Shown here one piece after another: positions 45,851-56,764 of a DNA stretch of 64,000 nt. Numbering within the stretch: position 1 is the first letter of the stretch; each line of letters starts with the position of its first letter. This DNA is from Nemophila menziesii (taxonomy: Eukaryota; Streptophyta; Magnoliopsida; Boraginales; Hydrophyllaceae). The DNA lies in contig JARWIR010000016.1 of NCBI GenBank assembly GCA_029959085.1, positions 19,043,499 to 19,107,498 on the forward strand. The letters are read 5' to 3'. The notes below the pieces were generated by a model. It did no database searches, was not told the origin of the DNA, and saw nothing but the letters and a program-made list of their open reading frames with translations. The translations under genes and the position numbers were made by a program.

Positions 45851-46144
45851 CAAAAAATTATTTTGTTTGTCTAGCTTTTTTTTGTTGGGTTTTATTTGGG
45901 TCCAGTATCTTTTTGAAAAAATATACTGTTATTGGTTTGTGTCTACTTCATTAGGGACAACCTTTTGGGTTCATACATTAGGGTCTAGACATTAGGGGCA
46001 TATTTGTTTGGATTAGTTGTTAAAAAATGTATTGTTATTGGTTGTTTCGTTTTTTGGATTAGTTTATACCAGCCCATTAGGTCTAGACATTAGGGATCTT
46101 TATTATCCAGCTAATTTTATTAGTCTTGTATATATTTGGATAAT

Positions 46145-46470
46145 TTTGGCTTGGGTACAGCCCTATGGGTGCAGACTGGGACAAATTTTGACTTGGACAA
46201 ACCCGTTGCTTTGGTACATTTTGACTTGGAAAAAATCGAAGCTTGGGTACAGCCCCACAGCCATGGACTTTAACGTGGATATAACCAACACTAAAAAATA
46301 AAAAGGGTACAACCCTAAGGGTGCATACTTGGACAATTTTTTACTTGGACTAAACCCGTGACTTGGGTATATTTTGACTTGTCAAAAACTAAGCTTAGGT
46401 ACATCCACATAGGGATGGACTTTAACATGGATATAACATAGAGAAACTATACACAAAAAAATAAAAAATT
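46145..46470. repeat. Two-copy tandem duplication of about 160 bp
   Basis: Copy 1 (about 46148-46305) and copy 2 (about 46306-46470) share GGGTACARCCCTAWGGGTGC, GGACAAWTTTT, TACATTTTGACTTGG-like, and ATGGACTTTAACRTGGATAT. The small ORF 46017-46301 across it is not supported. Confidence 0.7.
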
Positions 46471-47131
46471 ATTACACAACATAAAAACCTAAAAACCTCA
46501 ACAAAGGTACGTACCCGATGGTATGGACAACATACGAATTAATGGAAATAACAAAAGAATAATAAAAAGAATTGTATGTCAGAAAAAGTAAGAGAGAAAA
46601 AGAGTTGGTTTGGTTGGATTAGGCTTTAAATAGAACATTTTCTAACCTAGGCTTTAAAATTGAGATGGGAAGGGATTTGGGCTCTTTTTTGAAGTTTCCT
46701 CATTTATATATTTATTAAACGAAACCTAAAAAGAAAACCTCTAGCTGATATTGAGTTCACATTGGTGTTAAATTTCGAAACCATTATCTTGGCAGAAAAT
46801 AATTAATCTGATGGCTAAATTCTGTTGAACAATGGAAATTTAACAATAGGACTATACAATTATCAGTGTATTATTAAACAACTTCAATCAATTTACTAAA
46901 TCACGCGTAGAAACAAATCAGTACAATTTACAAATCAGCAACTTTCTATGAGCAACCAGACATGAATAACTACATACGCCCTAACACAATATTTATCCTG
47001 CCTTACTGGCGCAGGCTACGTAAGGACATGGACATGTTTTTAATGATTTTTGGAACTAAGTTGATGACTTTAATCACCGAAGCTAACAACCCCCGATTAA
47101 AATCCAGGAAACGTGGACAACTTTAATAAAT
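46471..47131. other. Region downstream of the FPF1-like gene
   Basis: AT-rich; no second gene. The part near 47131 should hold the 3' UTR of the FPF1-like transcript; several AT-rich words could serve as polyadenylation signals, none decisive. Confidence 0.4.
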
Positions 47132-47455
47132 TTAATAGTCGCGGACATGGAAGACATTAGGATTCTTAACTACGATATCATACATGTAAATCGAGTTGAA
47201 CTTGGAGAAATCTCTAGGAAGTGAAATTAAGTCAATGGAAGACCGCTTGTGAAACTGAAAGAGATCTGGGTCACCACCATAATACCTTTCCCAACCTAAA
47301 CTTATCAAAATTTGCTCAAGGGAAGCATATGAGGATATAACTTGAGTTGTTGGTAAAAACACCAAAACCTTCCTCTTTGATGTTGTGTTATGTTCTGCTG
47401 CTGGATTCTCAACTAGCCGAATCACGCCATTGTTGAACATCCAAACACCTGACAT
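47132..47455 (-). CDS. FPF1-like: Flowering-promoting factor 1-like protein
   Basis: Intact single-exon ORF of 107 residues plus stop, the usual FPF1/FLP length (about 110). Family landmarks in order: [18 protein letters not shown] (residues 1-18), [20 protein letters not shown] (27-46), [20 protein letters not shown] (53-72), [13 protein letters not shown] (73-85) and [16 protein letters not shown] (91-106). Known FPF1 proteins are small, plant-specific, lack a recognised enzymatic domain, and have been linked to flowering time and gibberellin-related growth; the biochemical role is not established. The start is fixed by the conserved MSGVW. A TATA box lies about 90 bp upstream. It is the only intact host gene recognised in the window, in a small island between TEs. 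Which paralogue it is cannot be decided here. Confidence 0.93.
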   Translation of the reverse strand: MSGVWMFNNGVIRLVENPAAEHNTTSKRKVLVFLPTTQVISSYASLEQILISLGWERYYGGDPDLFQFHKRSSIDLISLPRDFSKFNSIYMYDIVVKNPNVFHVRDY

Positions 47456-47540
47456 TTTTGTGTTTCTGGAACTGCCACTGTGTTCTTGGAAAGAATATGT
47501 GATAATGGTGAGTTTGGTGAAGAAAGTCTATAAGAAGGGG

Positions 47541-47552
47541 CCTTTATATAGA
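47541..47552 (-). promoter_or_regulatory. TATA box of FPF1-like gene
   Basis: TCTATATAAAGG on the minus strand, about 90 bp before the ATG. This predicts a transcription start near 47520 and a 5' leader of roughly 60-65 bases. Farther upstream are GGGCCCAC (47713-47720, TCP-site-like) and TTGAC (W-box core) near 47733; these are motif matches only. Confidence 0.6.
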
Positions 47553-47821
47553 TGTGCCCTATGGGACAAAAATAGCAAGTGAAAAATTCACTAATTAGTA
47601 ATTTGAAAAGGATGTGGGGTATAACAGCCAACATGGTAGAATAATCTAGAAATAGTGGAAGACAAAAGGTTTAAATTAAGAGGGACATAGATGCTGCTAA
47701 GGTGTGTTCCAGGGCCCACACGGACTTGTTGGTTGACGAAGAAAGATTTTTGTTTGGTATAGGTTTTCTGCGCATACAGAATTTTCCCAATTTATAATGG
47801 GAGGGAAAAGTTAGTAGATAA

Positions 47822-48032
47822 ACTAGTTAGGTTAGCTTAACTGGACAGAGTCTTGCTATTTCTTCACCACTTAAAGGGGAGGTCCATGGTTCGAATCCTT
47901 TCTCTAACGGGTGTAAAGTGAGAGATACAAGACTCGAACCCCTCCGGAGACATATATATATCTCCGTGGGATTAGTCGGGTGCGCGCAAGCTATCCCGGA
48001 ACCCATGTAAACAAAAAAAAAACAAAAAACAA
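47822..48032 (+). mobile_element. tRNA-derived SINE
   Basis: About 211 bp with pol III promoter boxes: A box-like GTTAGCTTAACTGG at 47831 and B box GGTTCGAATCC at 47888. Unrelated body TCCGTGGGATTAGTCGGG and an A-rich tail with C interruptions (48008-48032). Flanked by a 16-bp duplication AAAAGTTAGTAGATAA (47806-47821 and 48033-48048). It lies about 270 bp upstream of the TATA box of the FPF1-like gene, in opposite orientation to it. Confidence 0.88.
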
Positions 48033-48242
48033 AAAAGTTAGTAGATAAGAAAATTAATCCATACTATTGTTCCGCTTTTTGTTCGATACTTTAGTCCCAT
48101 CTTTTTTAAACGGTTTCTTTAATATTTGATAAAAAGATGTATAATATATATTAATACAATATTTATTCCAATTCAAAAATTTAAGAAAAATATTTATCTA
48201 CTCCTTAACAAAAAATCTCAATGATTAACAACTTAAATCCTA

Positions 48243-48363
48243 AGAGATCGATAGTCAGTCTAGTGGTTAGGTTACTCTGCAGAGACCAAGAAGTCTTGGG
48301 ATCGAATTTCATTGGAGTCATTTACTCCGAGTCCAAAGTGGCTCTCTCATGTATTCAAAAAAA
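48243..48363 (+). mobile_element. Second SINE-like element
   Basis: About 121 bp with tRNA-like AGTCTAGTGGTTAGG (A box) and GGGATCGAATTTC (B box), ending in an A-run. Possible 8-bp duplication AAATCCTA (48235-48242 and 48364-48371). Different family from the SINE at 47.8 kb. Confidence 0.6.
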
Positions 48364-48378
48364 AAATCCTACTATCAT

Positions 48379-48480
48379 GGATAGGCTACACCAAGAATTA
48401 TAGTGAACACTCTTTCAGGAGCTTAATAAGCTAGCTTTGTGACTTACTGGTCTTTATAAGGCCCCAAATGTAACAAAAAA
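48379..48480 (+). mobile_element. Short A-tailed retroposon in the tail of the second SINE
   Basis: 102 bp ending in AACAAAAAA, flanked by the 14-bp duplication AATCCTACTATCAT (48365-48378 and 48481-48494). No clear pol III boxes, so it may be a 5'-truncated SINE or LINE end. Confidence 0.6.
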
Positions 48481-48816
48481 AATCCTACTATCATTTTTAA
48501 AAGTATGATCAGGATACTTAGAGAATAAAATAGAGTAAGTAATTCGATCATCTCCATCAAAAGTGAAACTTCTCTCATAACTAAATGATTTCTTACTCGC
48601 CAAATAAGATAGATTGTAGATGTCATAGTAACTTTGCACGCTTTAATCCTCCAACTTACCGATAGTTTAAACTTGTTAAACCATTAAAGTATGCTCAGAA
48701 TAGTATTTCTTTCTTTCGTGATACCACACAATTTTCTCGCCTCATTCACTACTAGAACGTGTATCATTCGTGGCAAGGTCTTTAGAGACGACATGGATGT
48801 CGTCTCTAAAGATAGA

Positions 48817-50534
48817 TGATGTCTTTTTTTTGTGATGGATTAATCCATTCACGAGAAATTATTTTGAGAGTTTATTGGACCTAAGTGAGGGATTTTCCCC
48901 TAGTAATTGCTATATTGTACTTTTGCTTCTGGTTTTGGACATAATACTATTTATAGAGTTATTATGCCTTAATTGTGGGTTAAGTATGTAACTTTTAGAT
49001 ACATGGTTGATACAAGTTTCCATGAAAAGAAGAAGAAGTCAAAAAGTCAATATAAACCCCAAGCCAATGTAGAATTTGAGCTTAGAGTCACTTTGGCAAG
49101 TTGGAGTGTTTTCCATAGAAATATTTGCACCTTAGTGTTTCAGTCACTATAACAGATTGGTGAGAGCTTTCGACCTGGTTCCTTTTGATTTAGAGAGAGC
49201 TTGAAGTGAGGTGTCGCATGAGAAGTAACATAAGTCAATTCGGAGTTAAGATGAATAAGTTATGTCAATTGCTTCCACCGTAACTCGAACTAGAATTCTG
49301 CTAAGTAAAATGGTTTGGGTTCCTTCTAAACCTAATTAAGAAAGTTAAAGGGGGCCCAAATGTAATTTACTTCATATGTAAGCCATTTTTAGCCCTATTT
49401 CATTATCAGGCCCAAACATATTTTACTTCATATATAAGCCATTTTTCAGCCCCCATTTCATTATTCACCATTCTATTTTTCATCAGTACGTTCAGAGGGG
49501 AGCAAAGTAGAAGAGAAAGAGAGAAAATAAGAAGGTTTTGTTTATGAACACAGTGATTCTTTTTTAGGGGTTAGGTAAACGGTTGTATAAATAGAAAAAA
49601 ATTGTACACATATTAAGGAGTTACCTACCTCGACTTGAACCTAGTGATTTTTCCTTACCCATACACTATTTCCATTCATCATTAAGAGAAACTTATCTTT
49701 ATTTTTAATTTCAAACATGATTCTATCATTATTTTTAATTCATTTTTCTTATTTTAGTATGAACAAAACCCTCATTGCTTGAGGACGCTTAAATAAGAGT
49801 TTATGCTTAGCTTTTTAATTGAGTTATTGTGTTTGGGATATTATGATATTTAACTGAGTTTGGTTTGATTAAGTATTACATTGCTTCATATGTTTGTTTT
49901 AATACTACTTGTGCTCTATCCAAGTAGTGGGTGGTTGTAGTAATTGGCTAGCATCCAAAGTAAGGGGGTTTAATTACATAAATAACATATAAACCCCTAG
50001 TGAGAGACATTGAATCGGAAGGTCTTGTCCACTAGGTAGTCAAGTGGGTGAGAATTTAATTTATCTGAAAACCAAATTTGCAGGTAGGATTGGGATCTAA
50101 GTCTACCCCGACGGGAGTTAGAGAAACATTTGATCCCGACTAATGCGATTACACCAACTCACCCTTATCAATAACACAATTAATTAGCGACATAAATAAT
50201 TACTAGCACTTTATCAAGCAACCATCTCATATTAGTTCATCTATTTTATTTGTTTACTTATTTTCATTATTAGTTTAATCTTTAATCTTATCGTTTCCTT
50301 AGTTGTTAATCATTGAAAACCAAATAAATAATATGTTATTTAAGTTTGTAGTATTTCTTAATTACATTGCAAGATTTACACTTTTACATTAGTTTAAGCA
50401 AAATTATTCTCACTGATAATCCCTGTGGAGAACAATATAACCCTACTTATCAATATACTTGTCACCGATCTGTGTGATGCGGTGAATCACTTTTTCCAGT
50501 GTTGATTTATTATATCACACCTGGGGAGCGAACA
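48817..50534 (+). repeat. Solo LTR in CACTA left end
   Basis: Starts TGATGTCTTTT and ends GGGGAGCGAACA, flanked by a perfect ATAGA duplication (48812-48816 and 50535-50539). Resembles the other LTRs at the ends (GATTTTCCCCTAGTAATTG near 48890; GTCACCGATCTGTG near 50462) but belongs to a diverged subfamily lacking the GGAGACATCA arm. Confidence 0.85.
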
Positions 50535-50539
50535 ATAGA

Positions 50540-50870
50540 CCACTACCAACACGCCAAGTGTGTTTTTGGTAGTGGTTAGTATAAAAAAAAGAATTTAAAT
50601 GTCTTTAGAGACGACACATTTTTGTCACAAAAGATGAATGTTAATAACGACGTAAATTTTCTTCTCTAATGTTGTATTTGCAACGACTATTTTCCCAATT
50701 AACAATAATTATAATATATTCGTCGTCTATATTAGTATGATATACCATAGACGAAAATTTTGTCTCTAAATATGTCTATAGCGACGACGTGTAAGATCAT
50801 TAGAGACGCCCCAATGTTGTATCTAAAGATATAATGTCATTCGCAATGACTTGTAAGATCTTTCTCTAAA
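50540..50870. repeat. CACTA subterminal repeats
   Basis: TCTTTAGAGACGACA (50591), ATAACGACGT, TTGCAACGAC, TAGCGACGACGTGTAAGATC and ATTCGCAATGACTTGTAAGA. It begins with an inverted pair ACCACTACCAA / TTGGTAGTGGT (50539-50549 and 50566-50576). Confidence 0.65.
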
Positions 50871-51320
50871 GATATGTGTGTAATAAAGACAGTGACTTGG
50901 CAGATTGAGCCATTTATACCCATTCACCCATTCCCCCCCCCCCCACCCCAATCCCAAATTCTTGTCCAAAATTGTGCTACCAAATCATTTCCAACCATCA
51001 ACCTTTCTCCGATACATCATCATCGGAGGATTGCAACCTCCACCTACACATGCAGTGTCCACTTTAACATCAAATTATCCAATAATATTTCCAGAATTAG
51101 GTATTACCTAAATTTAAATCTTTTTAAATTCTCTCCCTTTTAATTATGTATTTATGTAGGCTTAGGATATAGATATTTATTATGTATTAGTGTGTGAAAT
51201 TTTAGGATTCTAATATATGAATTTTGGGTATTTTAGATAATCGTTAGATTTTTATATATCGTTATAATTCCCGAATTTGGTTATAATTAATTTATAATTT
51301 GAGTATAGACGTCAAATCCG
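50871..51320. other. CACTA leader region
   Basis: CT-rich 50900-51060 with a 13-base C-run at 50932-50944, then AT-rich. Probably the promoter and leader of the transposase transcript. Short ORFs here are not supported. Confidence 0.4.
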
Positions 51321-53647
51321 GTTAATGATAAAGGTTGGATTAAATCAAAGAATTATTGTAATCGGGAATTTGTATTGGATGTGGAGGATTTTATAACATT
51401 TGTTGACAATCACATGGATAAAATGGCTTGTATTTTTTGTCAGTGTAACTGTTGTTTGAATAATCGATGAAATGGTATAGATGTTGTACAAGCTGATATT
51501 ATAAAGTTTGGAGTTTTGCCAAGATATGAGGTTTAGAAAATACATGGTGAAATATGATAAATTTATGTAAATACCTCTACTTGTATTGTAGATGATGAAA
51601 TGATGCACGTGTTAGATGATTTGAGGCCAAGTATTAATATCGAGATGGGCGACGAGAACATTTATAAGATAAATCATGGTCGCTTAGACACTTTAATTGA
51701 AGAAATGAAGACTGAGTTGTACCCCGGTTCCACGACATTGCGTTTGTTCAATTTTATTTCTATGTTGATGCACATCAAGGTCAATAACAAGTGGACTAAC
51801 ATCTCATTACCTGAAATGCTCTTATTGTTGTGTCGTATTTTTCTCAGATGACATATGTTCCTTTCATCGTGCGAGAAGTGCAGCAAAAAGTTGAAAAGTT
51901 TGGTATAGAATACATTATAGTCGATGTTTATTTGAATTATGTCCTTTGTATTATCAAGAGAATGAAAAACTTGAGGTGTATTCAGTATGTGTTGAATCTA
52001 GTGGGATCTAAGGAAGGGAAAGAAGATACCACTAATGAAAATGCTGTATTTTCCAACTGGTCCAAGATTGCAGCGAATGTATGCTTCGAGACACAACGCC
52101 AAAGACATTATATAGAACTACGTCAGAAAAAGAACAAATGAAGATGGGTTACATCATCCAGTTGATGGTACTAGTTGGAAAAGGTTTGATGAGCGGAATC
52201 CTGAGCTTGCTAGTGAATCGTGTAACGTAAAATTGGGTTTGGGCATCGACGGGTTTTGTCCTTTTTCCAAGCAAAACAACTCAATAGAATGTGGCCAGTT
52301 ATAATGACAATTTACAATTTGTTGTCGTGTTTATGCTTATTTTGTTAATTCCGGGTCCGCGATCACCAGGTAAAGACATGGATGTCTTTTTTCGTCCTAT
52401 TATAGATGAGTTGGAAATATTTTGGGATACGGGGATCCTTACATATGATTCTCATACTAAGGAAGAGTTCGTAATGAAGTTTTGTGTATTGTTCATGATT
52501 AATGAATACCCAGCTAGGCCATACACTTTGCGACGGTCGGATCAAGGTTACAAAGCTTATTCCGAATGCATGGATTATGCGCCATCCTTGCAGGTGAGTA
52601 AAGGTGTTGTGTATTTTGATCATAGATGGTGGTTAAGTATTCGGTGTCAGTTTAGAAAAGAAGTGTTCTCGTAAGTCAATTATGAGTTCAGGGCCCCACC
52701 TAGGAAACATCTCCCCAGATATATTCAGACGCAACTAGATGGGTTGCCTATTGTGTTTCCCAGTAAACACAAGAACTTTGATGGAAAGGATAGAAAGAAA
52801 ACAGGTCCTCGTGAGTTTAATTAGAAAAAAATAGTATTTTCTATAGATTACCATATTGGTCGGTAAACTTGTTGAAATACATCATTTATGTTATGCTTTG
52901 TGAGAAAAAAGTGTGTGATAGTCTACTTAGTACTATGGTTTTCCTATTTGGAAAAATTAACAAAAATATTGTGAAAGCAGGAAAGGATTTGAAAGATATG
53001 GGTATCTGGCAAGACTTGTGGTTATTAGAGGACCAGGGTAGAGTGACGCTACCGCGAGCAATGTATATAATGCCCTGGGACAAGAGACATACGCTTTTCA
53101 ATTGGTTGAAGTCATATAAGTTTCCCTCTGGTTTGAGGAATACCATTCATAGTGATATGTGAAAGATTGTCGGTATAAAATTCTATTACTATAACATAAT
53201 CATGCAGTTTCTTTTTGTATCTAGCATTCCCAAACTTATCAACGATAAATCGGTTAGCGATCCTATCATTTGTTTATGCAACGTGTTCATGAATATATTT
53301 AAAAATAATCTAAGTATGCAAGAACTAGAAAAAATAAAAGCTGAAGTGGACAATTTTTTTGACACAATGGTCCATCTTGTCCTACACTTATAAGAGGAAT
53401 CCCAATTCAGGTGTTCAATTCAGATGTTTTGCATGTACCTGTTTGAGAGGTACTTGAAGAAACTAAAAGAACATATTCAGAATCCGGCTAGGACCGCAAG
53501 TTGATTCATCGAGCGATACGTTATAGAGGAGACACTAACTTTCATTTCACAGAAATCACAAGAATAAAAATCTAAGTTCAACAAACTAGGTAGATATGGT
53601 GAGGCTCTCCCAAATCCAAAAAACTTTAAGTGTTTAAGAGTTAGTAT
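51321..53647 (+). pseudogene. tnp2-type CACTA transposase pseudogene
   Basis: Decayed transposase in the family order. DKGWIKSKNYCNREFVLDVE and HMDKMACIFCQCNCCLN (N-terminal zinc-type domain, 51330-51460); MMHVLDDLRPS with LFNFISMLMHIKVNNKWT and LPEMLLLLCRIFL (51600-51840); FDERNPELASESCNVKLGLG-DGFCPFS (52180-52260); LLIPGPRSPGKDMDVFFRPI, ELEIFWDTGILTYD and YPARPYTL-RRSDQGYKAY (52335-52560), the tnp2 core; KDLKDMGIWQDLWL, MPWDKRHTLFNWLKSYKFPS (52980-53130); FFDTMVHLVLHL and FERYLKKLKEHIQNPAR (53360-53500). Many stops and frameshifts, and introns probably remain (TGTAG at 51586). Continues at 55439 past a solo LTR. Confidence 0.88.
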
Positions 53648-53652
53648 ACATA

Positions 53653-55433
53653 TGGTAGGTCCTGGTGTGTTATTAAATTAAGAACTGGAAATAAGGAAAC
53701 CACAATACCGCAAGTGCACGGTTTTCCAAGTAATACTCCGATAAATCGGGTTTCGTTCTCAGGGACGGATTAGGCACAACTCAGATATTAATCAGATAGT
53801 AGTAGTAATTGCTTAACAGAAAAATAAAGTAAAGATTTTTGTTTTGTTTTTAAATTTAAGATGCGAGAAAGTAAATTACGGAAATAAAATAAAGCAAGTA
53901 AAAGAGAATTTAAACTTCAGAAGAGAGAGAGAGAGTACTTGATCCTCGCAAGGGTTTCACCTAACCTATCTAATTAATGCTTATGTTTAAGGGCTAAACT
54001 AGTATTATTGTGCTAGTCGGGACTCTAATATCTCCTAACCCCCGCCAGGGTGGACTTAGGAGTTATCCTACAGTATTACAAACCCCGTCAGGGTGATTAT
54101 AAGCTACTTTAAGATGAATACTAATTTACCTCATTGGCTGCATGGTTAGTGAAGCCCGTCAGGGTCAATAACGAATACTACGCGTCTATTATCTATGTAT
54201 GTAATTAAACACCCCGTCAAGGCGGTCACTTCCCCACCAAAGTGAATAGCTTAATTACGATGAGCTAAGTTTGATTCATGACTTCAAAATTAGTGATTAA
54301 AACAAAATAATAGTCAACACAAAAAACCTAGTTTAATTTAAACCATTAAATCCCAAATTCAGAAAACATAAATTAAATAGAATTGGGTTCAACCCATATA
54401 GCGATTCTCAAGTACTAAAGAAATTAGTTCATAACGAAATTAAAAACTGAAATAAATAAAAAGGAATACATAATTCTCAATACAGAAAAGAAATAGGATA
54501 ACCTAATGGTTGGGTTGGCTGTTGTTGGAAGAACAGAATTCCTCCAGCGCTAGCTTCTCCTTGCCTTCTTGCTCTGACTTGAAAACCTTAATCCTCTTGT
54601 GTAATTCTCTGAAGTGTTTGAAAAGAGGAGGCTAAGGGGTGTATTTATAGGTGTTAGAATGCCCTAATTCGTTTTTACTTGGAGTGGTGGAGTGGAAGAC
54701 AAGTCAAGAACTCTTTAATTCGTAGCCCTAAAATCTAAGAAAGGTAAGATTTTGTTGCTGATTTCTTTGGTCATATCTCCTTCCATACTTATCTATTTGA
54801 CGCGTTCTTTATATCGAAATCACCTGTCTCGGAAAGCTCTATCCATTGGTCCAGACTATTCTCCCGAATTCCTAGCCAATCTTGAGTTATGGGCTCGTCT
54901 TTGAACGTGGCTGGAATTTCTGATTTATTTGGTAACTTTATCTTTTCCTTCTTTGCATATATCCTTCCTTAATCTTCTTATTTTCATGTATATCTCTTTC
55001 CTTTACTTCTTAGACTTGACTTGGTCTCTAATTAATTACCATATATCTTTTAAAGCTTCACAATAAATAAATAATTAAACCACATATGCTTTAAAAATTA
55101 ATAAATCATTAAATCAAGACTAGAAATAAGAAAGTGTACTCTAAAATTAGAAACTCGAATGAAATACTTCCTAACACACTAGAAATACTCTAAGACTTTA
55201 ATTCTCACTTTTCCTCCTTGTATTGGGTTTCCATGAAATTTAAAAACCTACTAACTTTGCACTAAAAATAACCAATTTAAGGCACAAAAGCTCTAAAAAT
55301 GCAAATAGTCTAATTTCAAGAGGAGAGAGTGTAATATGACGAAATAAGCCTAAAAGTCTATCAAATAAGTCAAATATTCACCTAAAAAGATGTCTCCAAA
55401 GGGCTAATATTTAAAACAAATAGGGAGACATCA
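53653..55433 (-). repeat. Solo LTR in the transposase pseudogene
   Basis: 1781 bp, minus orientation, outer end TGATGTCTCC at 55433 and inner end ...GGACCTACCA at 53653. Flanked by a perfect ACATA duplication (53648-53652 and 55434-55438). TATA motif at 54649-54642 on the minus strand. Inner-end motif GCAAGTGCACGGTTTTCC (53703) also occurs at the right edge of the window. Confidence 0.9.
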
Positions 55434-55438
55434 ACATA

Positions 55439-55545
55439 GTAGGTAAATTAGATTTATGTATCCTACCACACAAAAATTGAGATAATTGATAGGTACATCT
55501 TCCACAAATGTGACGAGATCAAACCATATATGATGTAAGTAATAT
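55439..55545 (+). pseudogene. tnp2 pseudogene, continuation
   Basis: IIDRYIFHKCDEIKPYMM matches the tnp2 stretch usually read as 'HRYVLfNCDEv.PYi', directly after the LTR. GTAAGT follows at 55535, a likely splice donor. Confidence 0.65.
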
Positions 55546-56205
55546 TATATATGATTATGTATAAACATAATATTTAACGTTAGTGATTATGTATAGTGAA
55601 TACAAGTGTTCATTGTTAGTCACTGATATAGAAAAAAACTCACTAGGAAAAGTTTTTTTTGTTAGTTCTTGGAGAACATAAATAACTTTTCAATTTTTAT
55701 TAAAGTTATGAATCTATTACCACACTAATAATTGTTTATTTTTTAGGTCAATTGTTGGAAGTGTGATTGTTAAAATTGCGAACTAAACAATGGAATAAGA
55801 AGTAAATATTTACTTTGAAATTTTAAAGTATTTATGGAACACCAGATAAAACATTCTTTTCATTTTAAATTTTAATGCATCAATACTTCTTCGACTCCAT
55901 AAATAAATCTATTAGTCGTGTATGTAAACTGATATCCTTAATCTTATATTTGCGAGATTTGCTTGGCAGCAGGACCAAGTCTCAAAACTGTCTTATGGAT
56001 ACGGATATTTTATTCTGGACTCGAGAGATCAGCTGACTGCCTTGGATCTGGATAGGTGTAATATACTAATATATATAGTGTATAACAAAAATTAAATAAT
56101 GGCAAGAACTTTATTATTTCGCTAAATAACTTGGATATGCTATGCTTTTAATCTTAAAATATTTCGATGACTTCTGTTTCAAAGTTGTAAAGCTTCAAGT
56201 CTTCT
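55546..56205. other. Unassigned AT-rich region
   Basis: No ORF or repeat end recognised. It may include the eroded right part of the CACTA element. Confidence 0.4.
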
Positions 56206-56491
56206 TGGATAGATAGGAAAGGAAAATGTGGTCACCCAACTAGCTTTCAACTCTTAAATGGATATCGACCAAAAAAACTAACATATCGCTTTCTGATGAA
56301 CAGAACCACGTGCGCAGCCCCTCAAGTATCATCACATGCTTACCTGTATACATTTTAAGTATTATTCCTTATCCTTTTTTTTCGCTAAAGAGTATTCTTC
56401 TTCACGTGAACACCCATAAGCCGGGGACCTTGAATGGAGATAAGCACTCATCCTAATCAAACCATCATGATTGGTTAACTCATCCCCAATG
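56206..56491. repeat. Segment duplicated at 13.4 kb (copy B), left part
   Basis: Colinear with 13372-13633: TCGCTTTCTGATGAACAGAA (56288), TTCACGTGAACACCCA (56401) with conserved CACGTG, GGGGACCTTGAATGGA, and CTCATCCCCAATG. The right part resumes at 62263 after the LINE. About 70 extra bases around 56330-56395 distinguish it from copy A. Confidence 0.7.
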
Positions 56492-56764
56492 GATATTTTT
56501 CAACGGTTAAAAGACAAAATGCTTTCAGGCATGATTTCCAATAAAACCCTACACCCCATCTGAAACTTGATCTTCCACCTTTAACCGCCCTCCCTCTGCC
56601 GTATCCACGCTTTTCTTCTTCGTTTCTTTATAGTTTCACTTTAAGATCCTAAATAGATCTATGAAACTAAGCTTCTTCTATATCTCTATTGCTTTGATTT
56701 GTTATCTTAGAGTCATTTTTAAGTGCTTTATTAAGTTTTCGTTTACGTTATTCTTCTAACTTCT

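Larger units (their letters stand above)
48747..55545 (+). mobile_element. CACTA (En/Spm) element, right end not found
   Basis: Begins CACTACTAGAACGTG (48747). Subterminal sequence has repeated TTTAGAGACGAC motifs, including a perfect 15-bp inverted repeat (48780-48794 with 48797-48811), and continues at 50540-50870. A tnp2-type transposase pseudogene follows (51.3-53.6 and 55.4-55.5 kb). Two solo LTRs (48817-50534 and 53653-55433) were inserted later. The 3' end is probably deleted or decayed after about 55.55 kb. Confidence 0.75.

Noticed and set aside
44840..46740. A third MULE around the GC-rich block
   Set aside because: Weak similarity of possible ends (AAAGCCT near both sides) but no consistent inverted repeat and no 9-bp duplication.
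47830..47910. tRNA gene
   Set aside because: A and B boxes are present but the sequence does not close into a cloverleaf, and it is flanked by a target duplication and an A-rich tail, so it is a SINE.
48221..48403. 60-residue ORF
   Set aside because: Falls within SINE-like sequence and its A-tail.
55570..55582. GTTAGTG followed by ATT as the right end of the CACTA element
   Set aside because: It matches the terminal TAGTG and the left 3-bp flank ATT, but the inverted repeat does not extend beyond CACTA, so it may be chance.
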